Origin: Lathyrus oleraceus
Taxonomy: Eukaryota > Streptophyta > Magnoliopsida > Fabales > Fabaceae
Assembly (NCBI RefSeq): GCF_024323335.1
Contig: NC_066580.1
Coordinates: 442,285,851 to 442,349,850, forward strand
Direction: 5' to 3'
DNA length: 64,000 nucleotides
This document shows, piece by piece, positions 23,360 to 36,847 of this stretch. A program made the position numbers and the translations under genes. Below the pieces are notes generated by a model, which was not told the origin of the DNA, ran no database searches, and worked only from the letters and a program-made list of their open reading frames with translations. Within the stretch, counting starts at the first letter, position 1. Each line of letters starts with the position of its first letter.

Positions 23360-25130
23360 ACTTTGGAAGGTATGAATTCAGTTGATCTTGATCTTGCTTG
23401 TGCTTGGACTCACTCCACTTGCTTGCAGAAGAAGGATCGAATGGTTAAAAAGCTATGGATTCCCGGAGAATTGAATTCCAAAACAGTGGAGATTCAAGCT
23501 CAAATTCAAGAGAATTTTTCAGGCTTATCCTTTGAGAATTGAGAGTTTGAAATGAGGGATCAAAGCTGGCGCGATTGTGTGTGTATTTTTGAGCAATTGA
23601 AGCTCTATTTATAGTTGAAATGGTTGATAATTGCACACTCTCATTCACTTTCCATATTTGGCAAATGGTGATGTAATCGTGCATGGGCGCGCATAGGCCT
23701 ATGAAATGATTGCTAAAGGTCCAAAAATGAACATCATATGCTCTAAAGTAAGCTTGGATTGCAAGGCAAATGTACATTGATGTTTGAAGTTTGATCCATG
23801 CCAAGTGATGTCACCCTGTTTAAGCCATGCGTGGCCTATGCATTTCTTGTCCAAAATGAATGAATTTAAGCTCTTTGGAAAGGTGAGATCAAGAGGAACA
23901 ACTTTCATGTTCAACACTTTTTAATTTGGAGCTTGTAACTTGGAGAAATTTGAGGTGGAAGTTTGGAAATTTTTGACATATCAAGATTTTTCTAAGTGTC
24001 AAGCCATATGTCTCAATATTCCACCTTGCTTAACTTTTTCTATGAGCTTCAAATGAGAAAAGTGTCTTCATCAAAGTTGTAGCCCTCTCAAAGAACTTAA
24101 AAATGGTCACTAATTTCATTTCATTTGGATTTGAAATGATAGAGTTATTCATTTTTGAAGTTTGGAAAAATCACTTGATCAATGGTATAGGTCAAAAGTG
24201 ACCTATAATGTAACCTCATATCACATGCTCCAAAAAGTTGAATTAGCTCCCACTCCAAACATAAAAGTTGAAGTAGACACATTGAATTGGATTGTGAAAC
24301 ATGGAAATATTTCATCTCATAAAAATTGAGCAAGTTATGGCCGTGGGAAGTTGACTTTCAAATTAGGGTTTAGACAAAATGACCTATAATGTTTCAACAT
24401 AGAAAATGATTTTCCAAGCAAAACTACCTCTAGGTCTCAACATGAAAGTTATTTGTAATGTCAGTTAGAGTAAGTTTGCTCTTGGAATCATTTTTATATG
24501 GTGAAATTGTAGGAGATAGGGTCTAGGGAGACCCGGTTTTGATCAGATGAATTCATCTGGCCAACCACCATCAACCAACTTGCTAACTTCCAATTCTCTT
24601 GACTTTCTTGGCTCATGGTAGATCATATATGCATAAGATGATGAATTTTGAAGTTTCCCTTGATAAATTTGATCAATTGGTGAGATAGCTTGTTGGAGAA
24701 GTTACTCAAGATACCTAGTCAAACTAGGGTTTCCAAGGCAAATCACCTTCAAACTCTTGAAGAAAACTTGATCAATATAACATATAGAGATCATTGGGAC
24801 TCATATATGATGTTCATAACCATTCTTTAATCAATTATTGGTTGTGATTTTTGTTCATGAGGGTCTCAAACCCTAGATGTGAACTTGATGAATCAATGAG
24901 ATCATGCCCTTCCTACAAAATGTTAGGCAAATGCAAAGACATATTTTTGGTATTTTGGTTAGTAAAAATGATAAAATATAAGTATGATATAATCACAAAG
25001 TGATTTGTGATCTCTCCCAAAACAAAACCCAATGAAAGAGGGGTAAGGAGGATACCAAGACATGATCCTAATGCTTATGCTTATGATGGAATTGCATGAG
25101 GGATCTAAGGGTCAAAATTGGGGTCTTACA
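23360..25130 (-). repeat. Truncated 5' LTR of Ogre A
   Basis: Homologous over its whole length to 19079-20841, ending in the same LTR start (TGTAAGACCCCAATTTTGACCC on the minus strand at 25130). Homology stops near 23360, where 3' UTR sequence begins; this is the deletion junction. It keeps a TATA box, CTATAAATAGAG, at 23614-23603. Confidence 0.8.
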
Positions 25131-28100
25131 ATAACACATGATAATCAAGCATCACATATCCAAATTTCAACCATTATAATAAACCTGGCATGAGAGAATC
25201 ATCCAGTGGCATGCAACATTAAGGCACCAATTCATCCCGACCAATAAACTAGTTTGCATTCCCTTACTTCCATCTGCGCTACCAAGCTTAAATTGTCAAG
25301 CATTGAGCATCAACCAAAGTAAACAACCTGCACTAGTTACAATCAACACATAGAATTGCCTAAGCTAATTCACAAGGTCCAATTCACTGGACTAACCAAG
25401 TCTGCATTAAAAGGAAAACCTATTCAGCAAGTCATCACTCATGAGAAGCCAAAGTCCACTTAATTTGTAACCTACAATAGCCAGTCAAGGGCAAGGGATT
25501 GAATTTTGAATTAACAGACTTGTAACAGATTTTATACTCACTCATCCTAACCATTAACTAACCGAGTTCATCACTAACTAACTGAGTCATCAAATAAGTC
25601 AGTAAGCCAATCATAACAAACTCCAAGCCTCCATTGGATCCGAGCCTCACTTCCATATGAACCTTATTTCATCATCATTTTGATTCACACTTTCATTGCC
25701 TTCAAAGTTTTGAACTTTACTCTACAAAAATCCCTCAACCCTCACTCAGAGCTCAAACTCTATAACCATTGAAGCTTCACCTTGAAGCTTCAATCTGGTT
25801 GCTAAACCTCACTCCCCTCATTGATACATTCTCAAAGGAAGAATAAGAATAATAAGAAGAAGAAGTTTAGAACTCAAAGCAAGAAGAAGAGGAATTTGTA
25901 CCTGGAATTGTTCACTATCGGTGTTGCTCCGATCATGACCGTCTTCTCCGAAAGATGAGTCTATTCTTTTGCAACCATTTGAGACATTATTGATACCGTG
26001 ATGTAGAGTGAGGCCAAAGGAATCAAATCCCCAACCTATATGGATTTGATTCCAGATCTTGAGAGTTTAATTTCGATGCATAGGCCTAGGGTTCTTAAAG
26101 GAAACATACTCGATTCTTGGTTTTGAGGAAGAAGCAGAATAATTGGGATGGATTTTCGGAGTTAGGAGAAGGAAAGGATTTGGTTGGTGTATGGATTCCT
26201 TATTTTGGTGGCCACCGTCGCCGATAGTGATTTCTAACGCGGTGGGCCATGGTGGAGATCAACCTGAAGCTGTTAGAAGGAGATGGCACATCATTTTTGT
26301 TTTTAAACCCTCCAATGTATTTTCCTCACGTGTACTGACTAATTCAGCACGTGCTGAATTCCATTTGCTCTTTGCCAAGTGCATGGGCCATGTACCATGG
26401 GCTTTGTGTTGATTTTCAGTGTCCTCACCATGAATCCGGTTTACATGCCCTTCTGGCCAAAGAGAATTTGCATTGGGCCTTGTCCATGAGGCCCAGGTGC
26501 GTTTCACTTTGAGAACACCTTGTTTTAGAACATCATCCCCCGTATTTGGCCCATTATTGTGTTTTTTATTTCTATTATTTTTATTTGTTTGATTTTGTGG
26601 ATATTTTTAATTGATTGATTAATTAGGATAATTAGGATTTTGGTTAGAATAACATGACATGGTTTTTTAGAATTTAATTAAAATTAGGATTTTAATTTTT
26701 TAATTAGAATTAATTGTTCTAAATAACAATAATTAGAACAATTGATTTTAACTGGAATTTTAATTTTAATTTTAATTTTATAATTGTGTTCCACATGATT
26801 TGACAATTTTAACCCTATTGTTTATTAGTAGAATTCATGTTCCCTTAGGATTAGGAATTGGATTAGAATAATTGATCTTTTAATCATTATTATGATATTT
26901 GGTAATTGATGATTAATTTGATCTTAATCTTTGCATGATCCCTTAGTTAGGATTTATACATGTTATTAACCTTTAGATTAGGTTGTAGATGATTAACCAT
27001 AATTCTCAATTTAATTTAATCCCTTTGATTCAATTTGATCAAAAGAAATTTTGATTAACTAAACCCATCGATGATGTATAATCCAACAGTCTATTCAAGT
27101 GATCAAAAGTCCCTTTCTCACTTGATAAGACTATTTTGTTATACTGTGGACCTCATGGCTTCAAGTTCAGACTTTCACGCAAGGCATCCTAGACAATCAA
27201 GCAGTGGATTATACAAGGCACAACAAATTTCAACATTTGTCAATTGTGATTCAAGTTGTATGCCAGAATCCTTAACTAATGAAGAATGATGAGATAGAGT
27301 TTCGCCCACCATTGGCTAGAGTGACTTTGTGTATGAGGTGTAAGCCCCAGCTATTCAAAGCATTTGCCTTCATTCATAGACCTTAATACAATGCAAATCA
27401 AATGATTGACAAGTCTTCTTATCCAAGGTAATATCATCCTAAGGAGCAGCAAAAAAGGTTCTTCTTCAACACTTATCAACCATGATAAATATCACATGCA
27501 ATGGGCCTTAAGTAATGAAGAATGATAAGATGAAGTTTCTCATACCCTTGTCTAGAGTGACTTTACGTACAGGGCGTATGCCCTACCTTCTCAAAGCACT
27601 CGCCTTTATTCATAGACTTTAGTGTGATTCATATAAAATAATTGTCAAGTCTTCTTCATCTCATATTATCATATTTCATGCCTTTTGCCTCAGTCTCTTG
27701 TTGTCAGCCTTAGTAGGCTGAACTACAAAAGCTCTGACTTTCTCATTGCACAGTGAGAATGTGTAAGCAGGAGAATTCAGATTCTCCGTGAGCTACCTTA
27801 TTTATTTATACCTCATTGGTTATTCTTCATCAATCAATACCATACTTATTTGTTCCCTATAGTGATATATTGTTCCTTGTATCCAACAACACTTTCTTGT
27901 GGTCCTCATACATATCCTTTTAGGAAGATTTAATCAAATTCCACCTTGTGAATCAAGATATGTTTGTGCTATTAAATCAAACACTTTATTCTTTTTTGGG
28001 ATCCCATGTTACCATTCTATTGGTGCAATATATTGCTCATCACTGCAATCAAACCCTTGATGATGTTTGTCTTGTTAGTCCTAGTTGCGTCTGCAAACAC

Positions 28101-28256
28101 CTCTTTGTTCTGGTGGTTTTACGAACTACGAGACTCTGACTTTATCATTGCACGATGAGAATATGTAGGCACAAGGCTTCAAACCCTTGGCGAGCAAAAT
28201 CCTAATTATTTCTCCTTCTCCCGCCTTAGGGCACCATCCATATCTCTTATGATCCA
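25131..28256 (+). repeat. Decayed Tat/Ogre-like LTR sequence, left part
   Basis: No gene. From about 27.06 kb the plus strand carries features of the 3' half of Tat-type LTRs: GAACTACRA followed by CTCTGACT, a small hairpin and TGTAGGCA (27.72 and 28.12 kb). It continues after the solo LTR insertion at 28257. The left part (25131-27000) is AT-rich with a GC-richer patch around 26.15-26.5 kb. I could not find a clear LTR start, so the left limit is arbitrary. The ORF at 26143-26412 has no recognisable domain. Confidence 0.45.
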
Positions 28257-29652
28257 TGATCGCGACGGGCGTGTCTGTCGGATGATGACTGCGAGTGCAC
28301 AACCTATCGTGTAGTTTTAAAAGATTATCGAACCCACAGAGACTAATGGTTAGGCTAGTGTTATCTATTGTTGCAGTGCAAAGCTAAGGCTAAAGGTTAT
28401 AAGGGTATGAACGGGAATGAAAATACTAATTTCTAACGGTTTAAAAGTTATGATAAAAATGAATCTGAAATATGGGTTCCGTGTTCCTTGGGGCTTAAGT
28501 AGAATTTGGGTACTAAATATGATTCTATTGCGTTATGTAGGAAATATCGACTTAAAGGTCATGTCTCACACTCTCGCGCTATTGACAAAGATCACACCTC
28601 CTAACCACATGATTTTGCTCTCGCTCGCCCATCCTAATTAGAAAGCGTATTTTGAAAGTAAATGAGATCCTAAAGCGTTCTCGCTGTTTTTAGGATCGAT
28701 GCCTAGTTTCCACTATCTGGTTCCTTCCTCACACTCACGCGCTATCAGACTGAACCTTAATTTGTCTCACACTCTCGTGCCAAAATAGTAAAACATACAT
28801 TTGAAAACTAAAGCCAAAACATAGTTAAATCATATATTCGCGCCTATTATTTCTACCGAGTCCCGTCGGTAACGACGGTCCTCATATGTCAGACTCAGAA
28901 TAATTTAGCAAGGCATAATATTATTTGAAAATAACATAATTAAAGCATTCAAAATTAAGATCAGCATGGCATGCAAGTAATAAAAACAGTAAAACATACA
29001 AATATTAAAAGCGGTAAAAAGAAAACCTGAAATTAAAGAAAACGGGAACTTGAATTGAATTGAAAATGTCGGCATGCTTTTTCTTGATCCAAGAGTACAA
29101 TGAAAATAAAGAAAAAACGAGTGTGACAATCCCTCGATGTGAGTTATTATCACTTTTACAGGTAAATTCATGCTTAATACTAAAATGCGATTTGGCAGAG
29201 CTTCCGCACAACTTGGATATGTCGAAACGCCTCCCACAGTCTTATTTATAGAGGTTTTGCATCCTCATAACTTCCTTTGATCGTGCAAGAAGAGTGAAGG
29301 GAGAATAGGTAGAGAAAAACGGTCCTGAACTGTCCACTAGCGAAGTTCTGTTTCTGCGTGAAGATGGCGAATGCCATTAGGGCAATGGCAAACGCCATTG
29401 TCTTGCTCGCTAAATGACGTGGCGGGCAGTGGAGATGGCGAATACCATTTGCTCAGATTGGCTAAAATTAACTCTTTTGCTCCACTTTGGCTCCTTTTTC
29501 GATTCTTTTCCGCGAGACTTCGAAAACTCTAATGAAATCGGCTAACAACTACAAAACAAATCAAATGAAAGTAAAAGGAGATAAAATGCATAAAAAATAG
29601 ACATATGACATGTGAAATAAGCCTAAAAACACGATACGATTTCTCGTTATCA
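28257..29652 (-). mobile_element. Solo LTR of an Athila-like element with target-site duplication
   Basis: Flanked by the direct repeat ATCCA (28252-28256 and 29653-29657). On the minus strand it runs TGATAACGAGAAATCG ... CCCGTCGCGATCA, 1396 bp with TGAT/ATCA ends. Its terminal ~50 bp match the LTR end of the Athila-like element at 2719, fixing the orientation. A TATA box, CTCTATAAATAAG (29253-29241), lies about 400 bp from the start. Upstream of it are three palindromic ATGGC-xxxx-GCCAT units (29364-29448). There is no internal region, so this is the product of LTR-LTR recombination. It is inserted in the older plus-strand LTR sequence. Confidence 0.85.
29241..29253 (-). promoter_or_regulatory. 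TATA box of the solo Athila-like LTR
   Basis: CTCTATAAATAAG on the minus strand, 400 bp into the LTR and 110-210 bp downstream of a cluster of ATGGC...GCCAT palindromes. Confidence 0.5.
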
Positions 29653-29657
29653 ATCCA

Positions 29658-30650
29658 TTATCTACCTTCAATCATAATCACTCACTCTAGTGACATATTG
29701 TTTCTTTGAAACCAAATACAATTTTCTTTAGAATTCCATGTATACCCTTTTAGGACGATTTAATCAGTAGTCCGCATTTATACCAAGAGTTGTTTGGCTG
29801 TTAAACCAAATATTTTATTCCTTCTTTTTTGACCAATATGAATGTTTCCCTTTATGGTAAAAAATCCATTTTTCTTATGGATTCCAATAATACCCTTACT
29901 TTTAGTTCTAAATCATACCATTCAGTCACTTTTACCAAATCTTTCATTTATTTGACTTTGGTTACTTTTCTCTATCACTCCACTCATCTCCATGATCAAT
30001 TCATAATTCTACCTTCATTCACTTCATGTGATATACTCATTCTTTGAACCAAATACTTTATCTCTTTGAGCTCAATCTTGTGTCTGCTTGTGAACCAAGA
30101 GTTGTTTGTGTTGTAAAACCAAACACTTAATTCTACCTGTTTTCGGCCGTACCGTATAGTGGAAAATGCTTAAGCTACCCACATATTGGTTAATGCCAGA
30201 TTTACTCTTGGATTCAGATTTCATCCATTTTTGGAGTCAAACAACATAATCCTTTGGTTCATACCATATTTGTTATCATAACTTCTTTTCACCTCCCACC
30301 ATTAGTTCTATGAACTACGAATCTCTGAATTCCTTATTAAACTATAAGGATACGTAGGCATGAGGGCCCTAATCCTCACCGAGCACTCTATTTATTTCTT
30401 TTCTTTTCCCTTATTCTTTCGCGAGTAAACCTTAGATATAACACCCATTCGAGCAAGAACAATCAAAATGGTTCCCGTTGAGTACAACAAACGTTAAGGG
30501 TGCTAATACCTTCCCTTTGCATAACCGAATTCCTTACCCAACTATGGCTTTCCCCGGGTTTTATCGATATTTTTCCTTTCCTCCGTGAATAAATAAAGTT
30601 TGATGGAGACTCTGTTATATATTCGAGCGCGCGATGCGTTCAGGTATATT
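29658..30650 (+). repeat. Decayed Tat/Ogre-like LTR, 3' end
   Basis: Continuation of the LTR interrupted by the solo LTR. The order of conserved blocks is the same as in the solo LTR at 37842-39637: GAACTACGA, hairpin (30331-30350), TACGTAGGCA, CGAGCACTC, GGGTGCTAATACCTTCCC (30488), CATAACCGA, AATAAATAAAG and GATGGAGACTCTG (30602). The end lies near GATGCGTTCAGG, about 30640. No internal region of a Tat element follows. Confidence 0.6.
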
Positions 30651-30985
30651 TCCGCTAGCTTTAGTCGTTTGGTGTGGTTAGCTTGCGAAAATCTCCTCCC
30701 TAGAATTGGTGTGAGTTTTGGCTGGTACTGCTTGCAGCAAGCTATATACAGTTTTCTTGACTGTATTTTATATTTCCATTTTTATCATGTTTGTGTTATG
30801 TGTAAGGGTTGAGAGTTGATGTCATGACAACATTTGTATGGTTTTTTCCCCTATAATGCATGCTTCTTGTTTTTGTTTTGGTTTCTTTGGCTGCTATTGT
30901 ATTTTGGAACTGGTGTGTTGTGTTTGAGGTATTCCTTATGCTCCCTGTTTGTTTATTATTTTAATCTTTCTTGCCTCTTCAATTT
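30651..30985. other. Unassigned AT-rich spacer
   Basis: No ORF with recognisable domain, no clear repeat or RNA gene. Possibly leader sequence of the copia fragment that follows. Confidence 0.3.
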
Positions 30986-31400
30986 TTTTGCATGTTAACA
31001 ACTACCTTGTATGGAATCAATTAGTTGAAAGAGTTATTCTCACACTAAAAATGCACAAGTGCGTGGTGGATTCCAAATTACACTTAAATTCAAGATTGAT
31101 CAAGATCGTTAATAACATAATGTTTTTGTCAATAAGGTAATGTTTATGATGAATATGTATCATGGATTGTTCAATATCAAACTTTATTTGTGTGGTTGTT
31201 TTTCTATAAATTTTGAATTTATGTTCCCTAGAGTACTCTCTTGCAAACATGCATTAGAAATTTGGGATAAAATTCACAAATACTTCAATGCACAAATGAA
31301 AGCGTGTTCCCACCAATTATGTATTGAGTTGAAGTTAACAATGAAAGGGAGCTATCTGATAACTCATTGATGGTATAAGTTTAATGAGTTATTTGTGCCT
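30986..31400 (+). pseudogene. Ty1/copia gag fragment (broken)
   Basis: Translation in two frames gives NNYLVWNQLVERVILTLKMHK (30.99-31.07 kb), the typical start of the plant copia gag domain, and CKHALEIWDKIHKYFNAQMKA then LCIELKLTMKGS (31.23-31.36 kb), matching the EVWDKIHxHF ... QLRxELxxxKKG part of that domain. A frameshift separates the two parts and no zinc knuckle or pol follows in the same orientation. Confidence 0.6.
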
Positions 31401-32110
31401 CACAATTCTGAGTCAAACTCATCTAGAAACCAACAAACAAAAAATGAGAAACATGAAGTGTTTATCTTAGGACCTCAAGTTATAGTTATGATTGCTTCTA
31501 TACAACAACCAAGTGTTTATGCATAATATCACCTTAAGATTTTGGGTGAGTATGTGGTGTGTCCCTCACAAATGCGTGTTGCTCTTAAAGAAAAAACCCA
31601 AAAATAAAAATGCCCCCTCATGTTTGAGCCCCCGAATAGCCCCAACAATTTATTTACTCAGATGCCTCTCATCATCTTATAACTTAAATTTTTTACTTAC
31701 ATAACAAAAAGCCATATGTAGGTCATAACAAATTTCATGTTGGTAATGAAGTTGTGTGAAATAATATGGGAGATGCGAGAGTGGTATTTATAGAAGAACG
31801 AAAGCATGCATGCACCAATGCACAAGGCTTCACACACACATAACACACAACACATACATGCGCCAATGCATGTGGCGCATACACACATGCATGCGTCAAT
31901 ACATGTGGCGCCTACATGCATTGGTTATGCATGCATGCGCCAAGACTCTAGACACTCCTTTGATGTTTAGTTGGATGCGCCAGTTCAACTGACGCATAAC
32001 TAGGAAAAAGTGATTTTTTAAATAAAAAAAATAGATTATTTAGGGATTTAAATTTAAAATGCCGATTATTTTGAAGAAAAAAAAATCCAAATTTGCTGCA
32101 GTCAGGTCAT
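31401..32110 (-). repeat. LTR- or transposon-like sequence with palindromes and a TATA box
   Basis: Non-coding. On the minus strand a TATA box (CTATAAATAC, 31793-31784) is preceded by a cluster of palindromic units at 31858-31997. One has perfect 8-base arms ATGCGCCA/TGGCGCAT around 7 bases (31858-31880). Another has 11-base arms with one mismatch (31975-31997). The layout resembles the U3 of the solo Athila-like LTR, but no LTR ends or target duplication are visible, so the family is unknown. Alternating CA/TG and GCATGC runs at 31803-31935 make the region locally self-complementary. Confidence 0.4.
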
Positions 32111-32299
32111 GCGATTGCGACCGTCTTAAATTATAAAGTGAAAATTAAATATGTCTATTTTAATCCATCTGATCAAGATCACACTGCTAGTAGTGTTTTT
32201 GACTGTGTGATTGGGTGAAAGAGTTGACTGCAGTGGATTCAAATTCGTTGGGTAACAGATAAAATTCTCAATCACCACACCTAAATTCCATAAAACCCA

Positions 32300-32364
32300 T
32301 GGGCTTACCCGAATAAAACCCAACAAAAAAGAGCGCGTACTATATATTATAACCAAAACCCTAG
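32300..32364 (+). promoter_or_regulatory. RPL8 core promoter: site II, TATA box and telo-box
   Basis: TGGGCT (site II type) at 32300-32305, TATATATTATAA at 32341-32352 and a telo-box-like AAAACCCTAG at 32355-32364, followed by a short pyrimidine-rich leader and the start codon at 32433. Telo-box plus site II is the standard combination driving plant ribosomal-protein genes in dividing cells. Confidence 0.65.
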
Positions 32365-32432
32365 TTACTCTTCACCCATTTCCTCCTCCATTTTCGCCGC
32401 ACGGTAGATAGAGTCCTCGGAGGTTAGTCGGA

Positions 32433-33543
<1,111 letters not shown>

Positions 33544-34688
33544 TATAATTTAAGAGATTTTTAGGGTTTTGTTTGGGTGTTAGATTTTGAATTTTTGGTA
33601 GTTTTTCTGTTTGTTTGTTCTAAATTGGTTGGGTATTGTTTTCAGAACCTTTTGCCCTTTTTTATTTATAAGAAACTTATAAATGACAGTGGATTATAGT
33701 TATTTTCAATCCTTCTATTCATCTTTCTTGGTTTTTGAGTGGTAACTGCAGGGTTAGTACTTAATACAATGTAGTTTAGGGGATGGTTATTTGTCTATGG
33801 ACATTCTGTGGTAATGGTTTATGAGTACTGAACATTTCTCTGATGTCTCCTTGTTGTTTAAGAATGGTGATTTTGAATGACTCAAAAAACAAGTTACATG
33901 GGTCAATTTGGCTTCAAGGAATTGCTCCTTCTACTAACGTGATACCAAAATTGCAAGTTCCATGTACGAACATGATACCACAATTGCTGCTGATAATACT
34001 CATGAAAGCTTAGTCGAAATGTGCAACATCTATTTTATCATATTCTTATCTTCATCATGCCTTTCTTGCTGTAGTAATCTCCATTGTTAACACTGCTTGC
34101 TGTTTTCTATGTTGCCACCTTTGTCTCTGAAAAGCTTTTATTGCTTTGTGAATTGCTATTGCAACTCTTGGTAGTGGAACCATAGCTATTTGGCCCAACT
34201 AGCTTATCTCGGTAGCCAACGGAAAAAACATTAACAGTGTGTTTGCATTCTTTGCAATCAATTCTTGTTGCTGTATTTTCAAACTTTGAATGCTTTTTCC
34301 TTGTTGCATTCTCTGCAATCTATTTAGGAGCTCTAAAATTGGATTCTAACAAAATATAAAACTTTTTTTTCAAGAAATAGGAAAGAACACGAGAGCAATC
34401 TCCAAAATTTTCTGACACAATAGAGTCACTATTATATATAAAATGTTGAGTTACTTATCTATTTCTCTATTTTCATTGATCAATTTCTCTACTTATAAAG
34501 TAATTTTTGTTTGAGTTACTTCGCTTAATAATTTTTTATAGACTTGTTTGTTTCCTTTTCTTTAAAAAAAATATTTTTATAGTATTACATATTTTTCTTA
34601 TAAAGGATTTTACATTTTAATGAATGTTGACCAATTCATAGTTTTAAAAATGACACTCAATCCAAAATAATGAATGTTATCCAAGTCA
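33544..34688 (+). other. RPL8 3' UTR and downstream intergenic DNA
   Basis: The first ~200 bp are T-rich, typical of a plant 3' UTR, without a unique AATAAA signal. From 33.75 to 34.69 kb I see no gene or protein motif. A ~32-bp direct repeat (AATGAATGTT...TCATAGTTTTAAAAA, with 5 bases differing) occurs at 34619-34650 and 34670-34700, the second copy overlapping the left end of the MITE-like element. Confidence 0.5.
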
Positions 34689-35245
34689 TAGTTTTAAAAA
34701 CAAGACCGAAATGGCGAATTGGCAATTTTAGAAAATCGGTGGGTTAAATGCTTTTTTTTAGACAAAATGATACGGTTTTGATAATTTTTTTTAAAAAATA
34801 AATTAAAATAAAATATAGAAGAAATAAAAACTTAAAAAACTTAAATACTAAATATTAAATTTATTGGACACTCCCCTTATTTTGTTACTCAGATTATATT
34901 GCAATTAAACTTTGTTCAAAATTTATTTAAATTTATATTTTGTACTACTTTTGTTTTTGTGTTTGATGACGATGTTTAGAATTTGAACTTAAAAAATAAA
35001 CTTGTGAAATTATGATATTTCAAATTTTTTAAGTGTCACGATTATTTCTAGAGATCGAGTCATCTAGTTCGACCGATTTAATAGCTATATAGTTTTGTTA
35101 TAAAGAACCGTTTATTCAACCAAATTATCTAATTTTATCTGGTTTAATCATGCGACTCGACCAATGAGCCAATGGTTCGACCAAAAAACCAGTGATACAA
35201 TATCTTCATCGATTCAATGACCGGTCTGATTTTTAAAATATTGAA
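34689..35245. mobile_element. MITE-like element (possible hAT type)
   Basis: About 557 bp, AT-rich, non-coding. The ends carry imperfect inverted repeats: TTTTAAAAACAAGACCG on the left (34692) and, reading inward from the right, TTTTAAAAATCAGACCG. The flanks are CCAAGTCA (34681-34688) and CCAAGTGA (35246-35253), a 7-of-8 match compatible with an 8-bp target duplication. The interior has several CGACC/GGTCG-type stretches typical of this MITE class. No transposase. Confidence 0.5.
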
Positions 35246-35313
35246 CCAAGTGACTTCAAATACAAGAGGGAATGAATTGTAATAAAATATATTTTCAAAT
35301 TTTTAAAGAAAAA

Positions 35314-36539
<1,226 letters not shown>

Positions 36540-36847
36540 TTAAAAAAAAAATCATATTTTGTATCTTTTTTATTATGATAATGCATCTCTCAAGTAGGAG
36601 GTAAAAACAAATAAATCAAGATAGAAATTAGAGTGAATAACTCCACCTCACAGATAAAGAGAGTATATTCCACATCTTATGAGAGTGTACTTCTTCCCAT
36701 TTGACATAATTAAAAAGTGGAAAAAAATAGATAAACATGTAAACATCATATAGAACAACACAAATTTCATAATAAGAAGATAAAAAGAAAAAGAAGGAGA
36801 ATAAGCATATAAGTCATTTTAATAAAAGAATGATTAGTTTATGAGTT

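Larger units (their letters stand above)
16352..25130 (-). mobile_element. Internally deleted Ogre-type element A
   Basis: On the minus strand: the first ~1.77 kb of a 5' LTR (25130-23360), then directly 3' UTR sequence with tandem repeats (23359-20855), a PPT (20854-20842) and a 3' LTR (20841-16352). The 3' LTR is interrupted by element D. ORF1, gag and pol are completely missing, lost in one deletion running from within the 5' LTR into the 3' UTR. Aligning about 350 bp of the two LTR copies by eye shows roughly 20 differences (about 6%), so this is an old insertion. Confidence 0.8.

Noticed and set aside
26143..26412. 89-codon ORF in a GC-richer patch
   Set aside because: No domain and no second exon or promoter; similar GC-richer patches occur at comparable places in other LTRs.
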